Made by a program: the position numbers and the translations under genes. Source: Blastomussa wellsi (taxonomy: Eukaryota; Cnidaria; Anthozoa; Scleractinia; Plerogyridae). From it: a stretch of DNA of 64,000 nucleotides. The notes below the pieces were generated by a model that did not search any database, had not been told where the DNA came from, and worked only from the letters and a program-made list of their open reading frames with translations. The stretch lies in the NCBI GenBank assembly GCA_947652115.1, contig OX393562.1, forward strand, positions 14,287,328-14,351,327. Direction: 5' to 3'. Positions 45,687 through 57,569 of this stretch are shown here, piece by piece. Position 1 is the first letter of the stretch. The number at the start of each line of letters is the position of its first letter.

Positions 45687-48600
45687 TTATAAACCAAACG
45701 GAATGTTAAACCTTTTGGCCAGAACCCTCATCCTGGAATATATAGTATCCCAGTCCATATAAAATCCCTGTAGAAAACGGTTTGATGCTTCTGTGATTTT
45801 GAACGCGGACCGTCCGTGCAACACTCGGCTGTTATTGAATGTAATTATATCACCGGGCATCATTTTGTTCTCTATTTGATTGGCAGGGTCTCTCAGCATT
45901 CTACCAATGGTGAGGTACGCTTGGTACAGTTGAATGGTTTTCTCAGGCGAAGCAAGCATGACGGAATCGCGCACGTGATTGTTGAAAGTGAACCGGATAA
46001 CTTTATCATTCTCGTCTAACCTGTTTGAAAACAACAAGAAAGTCTTGTTACCTGAGGACAAATTGTCCAGCTTGACTAGCCTGCGTTGCAGATGAAACGT
46101 TAATTTCCATTATTATTTTTTGTCCCAAATTTTTGATACACTCCAAACATTTTTGACAAATAGGAAACAGTAGCTTTTTATTTTAGTTTCTGCTTCTTCG
46201 TCACTGTCACTGTCAGAAACATACACATCTGCTTCTTGGCTTCGTGTGGCCGCGTTAATTTCCTTCATTTTGAAATTTTAGCCACTCTTTCCCGTTAAAT
46301 TCCTTTATTGGAAAGTGATTTTTCCTTCACATCACGTTAATTTAAGTCGCGTTAAATTAACACGAGTGTTACTTTCCTATAATAAGGTAGGTACTTCTGA
46401 CAGTACTAAAGATTATCATGAGACAGACAGTACTACTTCTGACAGTACTAAAGATTATCTGTTATCATGACTGCCATGAAATGGTACAGTAATCTCGATC
46501 TTACGAAATATATTGACTGTATCTGTAACACATGGCCAACATCTGTACTCAAGTCTACTTACTCTATCAAAAGACGCGGGAATTTCTTGCTAAATTCACC
46601 AAACATGTCTTTCCCAAAGTCAACGAACTGAAATCGAGAGGTTGACAACAGATCAAAAGTCTCGGGGTGGCTTTCTTTCAATTGCTGCGCGACGTAAAAT
46701 CCATCCACAAACTGGTTAGCTCCTCCTTCGCTGGACACTTGCTCGATACAGTGAAGAAGCTGCACCTGAACAAGAATGATAAGAGCAAACTTAGCTTCCA
46801 CCGTTCTCTTTTTGTCGCATTTAGCTAATCGCTAGTGATAGGTTGCCCTAGTGAGTACGCCCTCTCCCTTTCCCGCTCAAACGCCCCTTTGCCCTGTTAT
46901 ACACTCTAGACCCATCTTTGGACTCCGCATGGAGCGGTTTAGAATCGAGCCCTCGCCGGGGCACTTACCACCTTACTCTCATTAGTACCTCTGTTCGATC
47001 AGTTGTATAAATGAGTACAGGCGAATTAATACTAGGGAGTAGCCTTGTGATGGACTATATAGCACCCCATCCGGGGGGCCGGGGATAGAAATACTCCTAG
47101 TATAACCGGGAAAAGCTGCGGCCTGACGGGCCACGAGGCTCGTTCGCAGACTTCTGATTTCAAGTTCTAAATTTAAAATTGATTCAATCATTTCGTCAAC
47201 TCGGTGATTAAACTTACCCCGGGTACATAGTCGTAGTAAGGCAAGTCGATATGTAGCGGGAGATAGTCCGAAGTGTAAGCTAGGTTGTTGGCATCAAACT
47301 TTGCGTGGACTTCAAATTGATGACTAGAAATCAAATCAAGCACAGTTCAGTTTAGGCGTGATCGTATCAGGCAATGACATTACTACCTGCGTTGTTGTTG
47401 GTTATTGGGTGATGGCTGAATAACAGAGACGAAGTCAGAAAAAGCTGCTGGGGTCGTTGTTAAAGGGACGCTGTCACGAGAATGACTTAAAACGACCCCC
47501 AAAGACCCCCCCCCCCCCCCCCCCAATACGTATTTACACCATTGGAAATCTACGAGTAGTGGTCAAGTTTTGTTAAAATTCCTATGTCAGTGTAATGAAG
47601 CTGTGAAAGGAGTGATATCGGCCACGTTGCCAGCGTCATTGCTCTGGTAGTGTAGTGGTCAACCTGCCCGACTAGTAACCAGGGCAACGATAGCTGAATA
47701 GGAAACTGTGTTTGCGTGGTTGGGGAAGTACTTATTGTTCTACGGCTATCATGGCTTCGAAGGGGTTTATGTATATATGCTTTTATAAACATTTCTTAAA
47801 AATACGCACGAACGCTAAAACGTCACAACCGTGTTTATCCCATGCAGATTTTCAGTTTAATATTAAACTACAGAGAAAACGTCAATCTGCCGTAAGAAAG
47901 GCGTTCCTCCCGTGTGGGCGAAAAATATGTAAACACAAACTCTTTACTCGTTGCTGGCATTCGACTTTTTTTTTTTTTTTTGGGGGGGGGGGGTCTTTTT
48001 TTCTTTTCGTCCCGACCGACCCATAATCGGCAAACGCATTCGCCGATAAATGGAAATAAAGTGCCTATGAGTCACTCAACCCAGAAAATGCAACATGTAA
48101 AATGTAAGAGAATCGGACGCTACCTCAATTGAGAGGATTGCGGTACTATTTTAATATGCTACCCGCTATCTTGGAATAAATAAAGCTTGTTGTTGGAAAA
48201 GAGAGAAGCGACTCTGCTAGTACGGCATACTGCACTTCGTCGCCTGGACTGGATTGATAATACGCGGACTAGTGAAAAACGAGGACTAGTAAAACGAGGA
48301 CTAGTAAATCGCGGACTTGTAAAAAGAGGACTAGTACAAGGAGGAATAATAAAACCGCAAAACCGTATTAGTAAACCCTGACAAGTAGAAGTAAAACGCA
48401 AAAATATCATCTCAAGAGCAACACAGATCAAAAGCCAGTATTATACTTCTAATAGAAACCGAAACATAAATACTTAGAGCAACTTGGTAACATCATCTCA
48501 AACGCAGTCATCAAATTGCTACAGAACCCTATTAACTTTTGGATACCAGTAAAGCAACAAAACAGATCAAAACAATGGAGGTGCAGTTTTAGCTCCGAGA

Positions 48601-51032
48601 ACAACAACAACAATTTTATGTAGCTCGTTTATGTCGCATATCTCAAACAATCAAACTATGGGGAGCTTAAAGCAACTGAAACTAAGATACAGCTCTCGAT
48701 ATCTTGAAAGGACTTGGATCGTAGAACTTCGTACCTACAGACTATCGTAAAGCTAACCACAAGCTTGAGATAAGCAAATGGGCACTTAGTGAAATCTTTT
48801 GATCCGACTGATTTTAGAGCAAAAAAGAGCCTAATAGCCTGACCAAATGCCACAGAGCTAGCAAAAATGACAGCATATTAAGATACTATCAAACGACTCT
48901 AAAAATAGTATAAAATCCTCCACTGCACTCAGTGAAGGCTAAACTTCATTTAGCGACCAACGGAAGTCTTGCTCGGCCTGTAACATTTTATACATCACTG
49001 ATCCGAGAATTTTCAGCAGTTATGCAGGGGTTTCGTTTGAGGCCGGAGGCCGGACGTAACGTCCGGTTGTTTGAAATGAAAAGTCCGGTAGCAACGTCCG
49101 ATGGTTCACACGAAATAATATTTTTTTAAGTGTGATGTCCGCTTGCTTAATTTATGAATCCGGTAGTTTCAAATGTTACCGAAAACCCTGGTTATGGATA
49201 AAAAGTTCTCAGTGGTGACTCCTAGTTCTTCTGCAACACCATGCCGTATAGGAACGGGCATATATGATAGAAGCGGCGAAGAATTTCTTCAGGGCTTCCC
49301 CTTTGTTTTTCACTCGTTCCAGGCTCCTGCTCAGTTCTTCTCGTTGATTGCCGAGGAACGATAAGTCGTCAGTAGTTGGCACTCCCCTTGACAAATGGCT
49401 GCTAAAAACTGTTCGTTTTTCTACTTCGACTCTTAACAGAAACACAAACCGCCATCTTCGCGCGATAATTACACTGCACTGTGGTGCACCGCACCACATA
49501 AACTTTCAGATTTGATCTACAAGTCCATGTTTTACTAGTCCTCGTATCCAGTCCAGTCCACTCCACGAAATACAGTACGCATGATCTTTGTGCGCTTTTC
49601 ATTCGACCAAAAGTTCCAGAATGGAACAGAAATTTCCCGGCGTAAAATTCCGGAATTTTAGGACAACCTTGGTTGTCCTAACGTTCCGGAAAATCGAAAT
49701 AACTGGAAAATCCCGTTCCATTCGACCATTTCGGCTCGGGCCCAGTTTCTCTGAGCCGGAATGGCCAATTTGCACACAGGGAATCATGGTTGTTGTACAC
49801 TTCGCGTGCATCTCGTCACGCAATGCTCCTCTAGTTGCGTGACGAGACTGAAAACGGCTCGTGCATGTGATGAATACAACTACCATGATTCCCTGCGTGC
49901 AAGTCTCATAGAAGGAATCGACCATTGTAGTCAAGAACCATTGTAGTTGACCATTGTGTCAAGACAAGAAACAATGCGAAATATAAACATTGTCAGGCGA
50001 TCAACTGAAAAATCGGTTAGCTCTAAAAGACAAAAGTTAAAAGCCTTTCGAAAGCCGCCGAAGCATGGCAAGAGTGCACTAAATATTAATATTCGAGGCA
50101 TGTAAACTGATGATGCCGTTATCGATGGTCGACATAAGCTTGAAATAAAATACATCTAATTAGCATTTTACTATTTTATTTTACCATACGTACTAAAGAA
50201 GTTGCTTCGATCTTTCCTTGGAATATTGGGAGAGTAGGACAAATTTTCTTTAAAAGATCCCGGCAAATAACAGGTAAAAATCCGCCAGTATTCGCAGGCT
50301 ACAAGCGACTCTGATATGTTAGGTCACAGCTACATTTTGTATGACGGCTACAAGAACTAATACATACCCGTAATGTGTTGTTTTTACATATCCAACTCTT
50401 CCACACAATTTATTGCCTTCGCCTGTTTGGAGAGGAGTGTTGGTTACAAGTGCAATTCCAACGCTATGAAGCGAATGCAGCCATTCGTAAAGTTTTAGGT
50501 CATCTTCCATCACCTCACTGAAATCATGGCGAGGAATCTTCCCTTGAAGCTTCTCTGCGTTCCAGAATATTACTCCTTCTCTGTTCATCGTCGACGTTCC
50601 CTTCGAAATACCTTGTTCTTCCTCAAGGCGTCTGGAGTGAAGCCACTCGGAGTTAAACAAACTGACGTGTTTATCTGGCCAAGTAACCGAAATCTGTTCA
50701 CCATTTTCCAAAACGTCGACTTGATCTGGCTGAATATCCATCTTTAATTGGCCCACCGTATCGAAAGATCTTTGGAGTGAAGATTCGTGAAAACATTGCG
50801 GACACTGGCAGTTGTCGCGTAGGTAGACAAACGGATAGCGGTTGACTGTGTTGTTGTTCCATGTAACATGAAGCATCCCATAAGCGTCCGCTCTGAGAAT
50901 ATTCTGCACAGTTCGGTTGTTTGTCGATTTAGCTGCGGCGACAGCATAGTTCACTTTTTGAGCTGTAGAGGTGTTCAACCATCGTCGAGCCACGGAGCGA
51001 AATTTGAAAACGTGTTTCAGCTGCGAAAGCAT
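45687..51032 (-). CDS. BBOX1: Gamma-butyrobetaine dioxygenase-like (BBOX1-like), 4 exons
   Basis: Exons 50368-51032, 47218-47323, 46563-46765 and 45687-46020 join in frame to 435 aa. This enzyme class uses Fe(II), O2 and 2-oxoglutarate to hydroxylate gamma-butyrobetaine to L-carnitine. The N-terminal domain has a zinc site Cys75, Cys77, Cys80, His82 (NCQCPQCFH). The double-stranded beta-helix domain supplies iron ligands His246 and Asp248 (LPLHIDLPYY) and His393 (VLHGRS), with Arg406 as the likely 2-oxoglutarate contact. Motifs VQLLHCIEQ and FNNHVRDS favour BBOX1 over the paralogue TMLHE. Residues 1-22 are basic and lack acids (MLSQLKHVFKFRSVARRWLN), like a mitochondrial presequence. Intron 1 (3.0 kb) is repeat-rich. 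Confidence 0.92.
46919..47155 (+). mobile_element. tRNA-derived SINE family 1, diverged copy 3
   Basis: It shares the body of copies 1 and 2 (TGGACTCCG, GCCGGGGCA, GATGGACTA, CATCCGGGGG, GGCCTGACGGGCCACGAGGC) but is shorter, with a decayed tRNA-like head. It lies in BBOX1-like intron 2. Confidence 0.65.
48264..48345. repeat. Minisatellite, about 16-bp unit (GGACTAGTAAAACGA)
   Basis: Five to six imperfect tandem copies in BBOX1-like intron 1. The SPRFTSPRF-like frame on the minus strand is a product of the repeat, not a gene. Confidence 0.75.
49600..49905. repeat. Two adjacent foldback elements
   Basis: The first (49600-49750) centres on GGACAACCTTGGTTGTCC with CATTCGACCA at both ends, related to the insert at 18310-18880. 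The second (49776-49905) has outer arms AGGGAATCATGGTTGTTGTA and inner arms TCTCGTCACGCAA/TTGCGTGACGAGA. Confidence 0.65.
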
Positions 51033-52539
51033 TCTTGTAGTTGACGACGCCGAATGTGTACAACGATCGCGATGCAGTAACTTGCGATCGCGCGAATTTA
51101 TTAGGCGATTTCTTTTGAAATATGGTAAAGTAGGTTAGCGATGCAGAAAGCAACGTTGGTTCTGACTCGTCATGCAATCTTTCCCGCTGTCACACCGGCC
51201 AGGCGTTGGGGGGGGGGGGGGGGGGGGGAGGGCGTGGTGGTGGGTGCGGGTGAGAAGGTGGCAAGGGTTTGAGACAGGACAAAAAGAAAGCGTTTTTTGA
51301 TGACCGGCTGATCAACGTCTCTGATTTCGGATATGACTGTTTAAAACTCGGCGAAAGTCGTCTAGGACGGCTCCAGAGCCTGATTGGGAACGACAAACTC
51401 TGTTCAGGTCTGAGGGGTCCAAAACCATACCTTATCCAGCGGCACGTCCCCGTAAGGCCATGAACGGCAATCCACCGGTCCCGGATGTCTCGGTCGGAAA
51501 AGAATTCTTCAGTTTTGTTTTAAAACCAATAACAAATTCGAGAGGGTTTTATATGCGAGTCAATGAACGAATTCGCGCGGGAATTGGATCAATTTTAGTC
51601 ATTGGCCTTCTGACTACATTAATCAGAAAAGATTTGGATAGCCTCCTACGCAGGCGTTATTAGGGGATTGCGTTACCACTTGTCCCGACAAGTGTAACGC
51701 AATCGCCTAATAACGCCTGCGTTAGGAGGCTAAGATTTGGATGTCTTCTCTTTATTTTCTGCGTCCCGATCTGGTATCGTTGACATCCATTGCATTGAAA
51801 GCTTACCCTTACGGCCGTAGAGGCTTCACAGGACAAAAATATACAAGGGAAGCGTAATCTAGGCATATTAACCACGGAGCCCATTAAGTGCCATGAATAT
51901 TTTCTACTCTACTCTTGTTTTCCCGACATTTTTCCCTCGTGTTCCTACTTTTATCCCGACTTTTTTCGACTTTTTCCCGACTGTTTCCCCGACTTTTTGG
52001 ACCTTGTTTAGTAAATCCGCCTAAATTTAATTTGCACAGCGGAGGCAACTCAAAGATGGCAGCAGCAAATTCCGCATGGTGTGGCTTGCTATATTAGGCT
52101 TTAATCGGACTTATTTATATGCCCTGCAATGGTGTTCTACCACGCTATTTCCCTACCTTAAGCTTGGACATTGGTCGTGCAGAACAATGGCACTAAATAG
52201 CTCCGTACCAGCAGCAGTTGGAATAGCATTTTTAATAGTGGAAGTCCACTTTAGGGAAGTCCATAGAGGTACCCGGTATTTTCCTCTTGTTCTCTAAAGG
52301 AGAAAAACAAAATCTTACCAAGAGGTAATTTTTTTCTGGTCGTTTTCATTTTTTTTGGTTTGATCTTTATTACACGTACCGTTGGAGCTTGGGCTAGCTG
52401 TGGAACAAAATTAATTTTAGTAAACATTTACAGATATCAAAGAGCAGTTTTGGTTTATCAAAATGTGTTTGGCTCGCTGGGGGCTAAACGACCGGATACC
52501 GAGCACCGATCTCACCTCACCGGTCAGCGGAGTTTAAAC
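51033..52539. other. Divergent intergenic region between the BBOX1-like and FAM204A-like genes
   Basis: A 1.5-kb gap with the two genes transcribed outward. It contains a long G-run (51209-51229), a fragment of the AAACCATACC repeat (51415-51455) and foldback B copy 2 (51640-51731). No core promoter motif can be called with confidence. Confidence 0.5.
51640..51731. mobile_element. Foldback element family B, copy 2, with 11-bp target duplication
   Basis: Arms AGCCTCCTACGCAGGCGTTA... and the near-complement, about 44 bp each, almost meet. Direct repeats AAGATTTGGAT lie directly outside both ends (51629-51639 and 51732-51742). A 9-11 bp duplication is typical of Mutator-like elements. Confidence 0.8.
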
Positions 52540-52566
52540 ATGGCGGACGAAACCGAAACGAAGTGA
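52540..52566 (+). promoter_or_regulatory. Upstream ORF of the FAM204A-like gene
   Basis: An 8-codon frame (MADETETK) with a strong start context (AACATGGCG) ends 24 nt before the assigned start. A second upstream ATG at 52586 opens an overlapping frame. Both could lower initiation at the main ATG if the transcript starts upstream of them. Confidence 0.45.
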
Positions 52567-52590
52567 TTTGCTTTGTATTCAGTATATGTT

Positions 52591-54781
52591 ATGTATTCGA
52601 ACGTTCCTCCTCCAGAACAAGGTAATTCTGGAAGTGAAAGTGATAGTAAAAAAGAAAAGGAAGGTCCTCCTCGTGGAATATCAGAAGAAACATGGCAGGT
52701 AACTAGACTGAACAACCAGAATCGAGTGTTTAAGTTGCCTTGAGAAATGATCGATTAAGGTGGCTTACTACAGTTTTGAGGGGTTAAAAGAACTCAGCAT
52801 CAAGATCACAAACCTGTTACTTGACATACTAGTCGAGAGACCTTAAAATGTTAATTTTATAATATATGTGATTCAGTGATATTGTCATATATTTTACTAA
52901 TGCATCAGTCAGATGAAACCACCCCCCCCCCCCCACGAACCCTGAGATGTAGTGATAAAAACTGGCTAAGTATCCCACCCCTAGACCCAAGATGTCTGCG
53001 AAAAGCTGCGCATAGTGGGGCATCTGAACCAAGTGAGGAAACAACTCAAATCAGGAACATTGGTCTACTCGATGTAAACTTCAAACTTCGCCATTCTCGT
53101 GCCCAGAGCAACTTGTCCCTCTTAGCCGGGTCGGCCTGTGCACAAGGAACAAGGGGCTTAGGGGACAAATGATTTGATTGGTTAGATCTAACAAAGGGAG
53201 TCCAATCAAATCAACCGGTTAAAACTTGCTTACAGCAAAGGGATTTTAAAATGGCTGACGTGATTGGACTTCCTTTGTTAGATTTCAGCCAATCAAATCA
53301 TGTTTCCCCAGAGCCACTTGTTCCTCTTGCTCAGGCTCAGCTGACTAAGAGAGACAACTGGCTCTGCGGATGAAAATGAAACCTCACCTGTTTTTGCCCC
53401 CTCGTACTCAGCATCTTCAGTCCCCTTGACCAGTGGTTGAGAAATGAGCATCCCAGGAGAAATCCTTTTTGAAGTCCGAAAATATTCTTACCGTACTTCT
53501 GGTTGAACTGTTTATGCCTAAATTTCAAAAGCTTGACTCAATGAACTCCATGGCATAACCAAAACCAATCAAAATCAGTCCTGTAATGGAACTTCAAGAG
53601 CCGCTCATTTTGTCAAGCCTGCACAGTAAGGAACTGTGACGCCATCTTGAAAGACAGGGACTCTGTTTTGTCCTTCATGTTAAATCCCGGCTATCCTCCC
53701 TACTTTAGGTGATCATATGTTGTTAAATCACCGCTCTACGGCCCTGGGTTACTGACATTTTGTTACATCCACCATCTGCTGGGGCCAATGCACAATTAAA
53801 AGTGTATTAAATCTCAGTGTTGGACATGTTCAATTCCCGCTCCCAGGGATTGGGGAACCAGGGATTCAACTGACTGATGCATAACCTGAAATTTACAGTC
53901 CATATCAATGTATATGTATTGTAAGTGAATACTCGGCCACTTAATATATTTACATTTCTCTGGATGCTTTATAGAAACAGGCATATAAAAAGAATAAAAT
54001 AATCAAATTTAATGAGATTAAATCAGTAGGCAGGTATTCTACAGTCCAGCCTATTTGTTTTCATCTCCATTGTTTTGAATTTGCACAATTTGTAAATTTT
54101 ATATTAGAAATTTCAGCAGTTGAGAGACCGTAGAATCAAATGCTGCAAAGTTTCAACAGAGAAGAGAATTAAAGGAATAAAGAAGAACGCAACAAAATCA
54201 GGTATTCAGGTATCATCTTGTATTGTCCTAATATCCACTAGCAAACTGTTCAGAACAAATTTTACCATAACTGCAGAAATTCTCAGGCAATAATTGGCTA
54301 ATGTTCATGGTCGTTAAAAGGAATTGAAACTAAATGACATAGTATGATGACATCAGTGCATGGTTGTTGAAAACTTTGTTAAGTTTAGTGCTGTTAGTTC
54401 TCAAAAGTAAGCAACAAATTGCGTATCGTTTTCAAGATGATCATGAATCTGGATAAATTAATCTGTGAAAGGGAAAACACTAAAGTTTGAAGTAAAACTT
54501 GTCGAATGGAATATGCTTATTTTGCCGTGTTCTGGTGAAGGCGGCACCACAGTTTCTACAGTTTGGTTTTTAGTAACTTTATGTAGTTTAAGGTTTGTAA
54601 TGCTTTCAGGGACTAGTGCTTAAGTTTTGGAATAATTGTATAGAATTTCAGGATTCGCTCGCACTTTTACTTTGCCAAAAGGATGTCTTCTCTTACTCAT
54701 TTTGGCTTTGTTTTGTTATGGTAAAAAACAAATAGACAGGGCACAAAACCTACTAGCCAAAAACGAAATTTCACAAGCCTT

Positions 54782-54814
<33 letters not shown>

Positions 54815-57569
54815 GAGCTGTTTGCTCCCACCCTGGGAAATTTGCCATTTTTCTAAAAAATGCTAATGCCCAGGGGGATGACCATTGCTGGAATTGACTG
54901 ATGCATAATGGCTTGGATTTAGGTAACCGGATTAGGAACTCTGCCCATCTGACTGTGCAATTTCTTTGAATTCGTAAGTGTTAGATAATCTCACAAGTGA
55001 TGAGGAAGTTGCAGTGCTTCGTGATGAAGGTGTGGTCCAGAAAGGAGGCAATAGAAGCAAACAAAACAAATCATCTTGTCAACAAGAAAAGTACGTTCAC
55101 AGAATTATCATTTATAATAAATATTGCCTATTCCTACAAATGAATTGTAGTAACAGTCTAGAGCAACTTCATGAAGGGCCTTTTCTCAAAAAAATCCACA
55201 TCTTGTTTTGTAAAATAACTGGTTGTGACGTGTTAGTTTTGTGCGCGTTTTTAAGCAATGGGGTTTGAGAGAGGTGCAGTCGAGGATTTGCATAACTGTC
55301 TTGAATTCTCCCAAACCTCCTTGTGTTTAGATGAGGCTATGTAAACACGGAAAGTCTTCTATTGCTTAAATATAAATCATCTTCATATTTTGATATATTT
55401 ATTTCTAAATAGGTTTAAAAACTATCAAATGATTTAAAAGATATTTGTCTCAAGAGATTTAAGATAATGGTCATCATACCCAAACTTTATAACTTCCCTA
55501 ATTAGTACTTCTCTCTGAAAATATCTAAATCAAAAATAATTATTGTTACTATATAATATGAATCTGTAGAGATGAAGGCAGGAAAGGTTATGAGAAAAGG
55601 TGGAATGAGCTGCAACAGTATTTTCACTCTGATTCACATCTAAAAGAACCTGGAATGTCTTCAGACCACATTGGACCTACTCTTAAGGTAAGTAAACTTG
55701 TTTGTCTCTTTCAATAACTATTAACTGCTTGTATGTGTGTCAGTGAAGATAACACTACAATCCCCCTACCCTATTATCCTGGGGTCCTTCCCCACTTTTC
55801 AGAAAATCCTGGCCCTTCACCTGACGTACATGTACTTGCTACCTGTGCTGGAAAATTCAACTTGTTGGTGAACCATTAAAAGTACATGGTATGAATAAAC
55901 TTTGCCTGTACATGTTAAAGTGCACCTAAACCCAAAATATTTTTCACTAAAGTACACCTTTGCACCATTTCGAAACACATTGCACCTTCCATTTCTCCTT
56001 TTCACCAAATTCTGGCTATTTATAGCATTCAAAAGTTACAAAAAACTGTGAATCATTTGTTCCATGACCGAGTCAGAAGGGGCATGGGTCTATTCCTAAT
56101 CTGATGTCACAAACTGATTTGCATGCATGTTTACAAAGACTTTATACAATGCAAATCAATTTGTGACGTCAAATCAAAAATAGACCCACACCCCTTTTCA
56201 CTCGGTTGTGAAACAGATGATGCACAGTTTTTGGTAACTTTTGAATGCTATTAATAGCCAGAATTTGGTGAGAAGGAGAAACGAAAGTTGAAAAGCGTTT
56301 CCAACTGGTGCAAAGGTGTATTTAAGCAAAAAAGTATTTTGGGGTTAGGTGCACTGTTTTCAGGGTCAGATATTGCAGGGGTTTCAAAATGTTTTGAAGT
56401 AGGTGTCATCGACTGGAAAAATAGGCGGCTGTTATAAATGAGCTTTTTGGTCACAAGCTGATTGCTATGACCAGAGTAGCCGGCTGCATAATAGTCAAGT
56501 AGCCGGTGGATCTCCGGCACCTGCCACCTTGTTTTGAAACCCCTGTATTGGAAGGGGACAAAAATGAAAATGACATTTGAGAACACAATAGACATTGTAA
56601 TGGTAATATTATTTCTAGAAAGTACTCGTTGTAGACAAGAGTATTTTTTATTGAATGTTAGGTCAAAATACACTGCAACCAGTGAGTGTTTTATTCAACA
56701 CAAATCTAGAAAATGATCTGGTGTATGTTTGGGTGCATTGTCAAAATAAAAAAAATTGAATCCTGAAAAGACTTCATGATAGTTTTATTTTGGGTCATTA
56801 GCATATCTAATGCCTCTCATTTTAACTCTTCACGTCCTATACACAGGGGAGCTGGAAATGGCGGTTTACAATTAAGAATTTTCCGAGTTAATATTTTTGG
56901 GGCATTTTGTACATTATAAAGTGCATTGCAGGTAAAGAAGGGTACAAGGGCCATAGCTAGTAGCAGGTGAACCAAGATTCTTGCCTCTGTTACTGTGTCA
57001 GTAGAAATTTTGACTATGCATTGACAAGAATAAATATGAAAGAAGCTTGTAATTCTACTGGTAGCAGTTGCTATTGTTTTAGGGGCTAAGGGCATTGTTC
57101 CTGTTGTTCGTTCTATTGTTTTCATGCAGGGTATCGAGCCATTCATGTGAGACCTTATGAGAGCTGCTACATCGCCCAAACATGTTTGGCTGGCTACGAC
57201 CCTGATTAATCCCAAGCACTTTTCAGGCAGTGTCAAATTGCAGGTCCATTCCTTGACTACCTCTCTCATCCAATCTGAGCAGTGTTGCTAGCCACAGAAA
57301 CCATTCATCAAAACTTTTTTTGTCCTTAGGATGAGATGGAAGAAAGGTTGGAGGTTGCAATCAAAGATAAGAAGTTTGAAGATGCTGAGAAACTTAACAA
57401 AAAACTGATGCAGCATGACTTTGCAGTAAACGTTTCCCAGGCTGTTGAATGCAGAGACTACGCAAAGAGAAAAGCGGCTGATGAGGAAAAAGCCAAGAAA
57501 AGAAAAAGATCCAAACCCCACTGGGCATTTGAACAGAAGGCAAGATGGGAAAGTAAAGGAAACATGTAG
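52591..57569 (+). CDS. FAM204A: FAM204A-like protein, 5 exons
   Basis: Exons 52591-52698, 54108-54201, 54979-55090, 55570-55687 and 57330-57569 join in frame to 223 aa; the human protein is of similar length. Evidence of family: the N terminus MYSNVPPPEQGNSGSESDS with an acidic serine stretch, GISEETWQKFQQLRDRR, then KRWNELQQYF, a helical charged segment (EERLEVAIKDKKFEDAEKLN) and the C-terminal signature KPHWAFEQKARWESKGNM. No biochemical function is established for FAM204A; the lysine-rich composition suggests a nuclear protein, an inference only. The exon 2 acceptor was chosen at ATATTAG because it restores KFQQL; the AG 9 nt downstream would drop three residues. A polyadenylation signal AATAAA is at 57582-57587. 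Confidence 0.88.
52699..54107. other. FAM204A-like intron 1
   Basis: Apart from the inverted-repeat element at 53097-53370 and a C-run at 52920-52933, I see no recognisable feature. Confidence 0.4.
53097..53370. repeat. Inverted-repeat element in FAM204A-like intron 1
   Basis: Arms with TTGATTGG, TTAGAT and TAACAAAGG (53166-53215) against the complement at 53258-53306, plus outer CCAGAGC-ACTTGT motifs on both sides. No ORF. Confidence 0.6.
55919..56355. repeat. Long inverted repeat, arms about 200 bp
   Basis: The left arm from AGTGCACCTAAACCCAAAAT and the right arm ending ATTTTGGGGTTAGGTGCACT are complementary with modest mismatch over most of their length, down to a central loop near 56110-56160. 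Within FAM204A-like intron 4 the transcript would form a long hairpin. A second small foldback with CAGGGGTTTCAAAA ends follows at 56376-56548. Confidence 0.8.
56376..56548. mobile_element. Small TIR element (CAGGGGTTTCAAAA ends)
   Basis: The termini CAGGGGTTTCAAAA and TTTTGAAACCCCTG are exact complements. The interior has internal GCCGG repeats. A fragment with a similar end (CAGGGGTTTCG) lies at 49024. It is MITE-like. Confidence 0.7.

Larger units (their letters stand above)
47324..50367. other. BBOX1-like intron 1
   Basis: It contains a C-run (47509-47524), a G-run (47982-47992), a 16-bp minisatellite (48264-48345), a GTCCGG-rich stretch (49030-49110) and foldbacks at 49600-49750 and 49776-49905. 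No further exon is seen. Confidence 0.5.

Noticed and set aside
47640..47700. tRNA-like GTAGTGTAGTGGTCAACCTG stretch
   Set aside because: A box A-like piece without a convincing box B or cloverleaf. Probably repeat-derived.
45687..51032. Trimethyllysine dioxygenase (TMLHE) as the identity of the dioxygenase
   Set aside because: Motifs such as VQLLHCIEQ and FNNHVRDS fit BBOX1 better. The presequence-like start leaves some doubt, and a phylogeny would settle it.
54202..54209. Alternative exon 2 donor of the FAM204A-like gene at GGTATTCAG
   Set aside because: It changes the phase and puts a TAG straight after the junction with exon 3. The donor after 54201 keeps the frame open.
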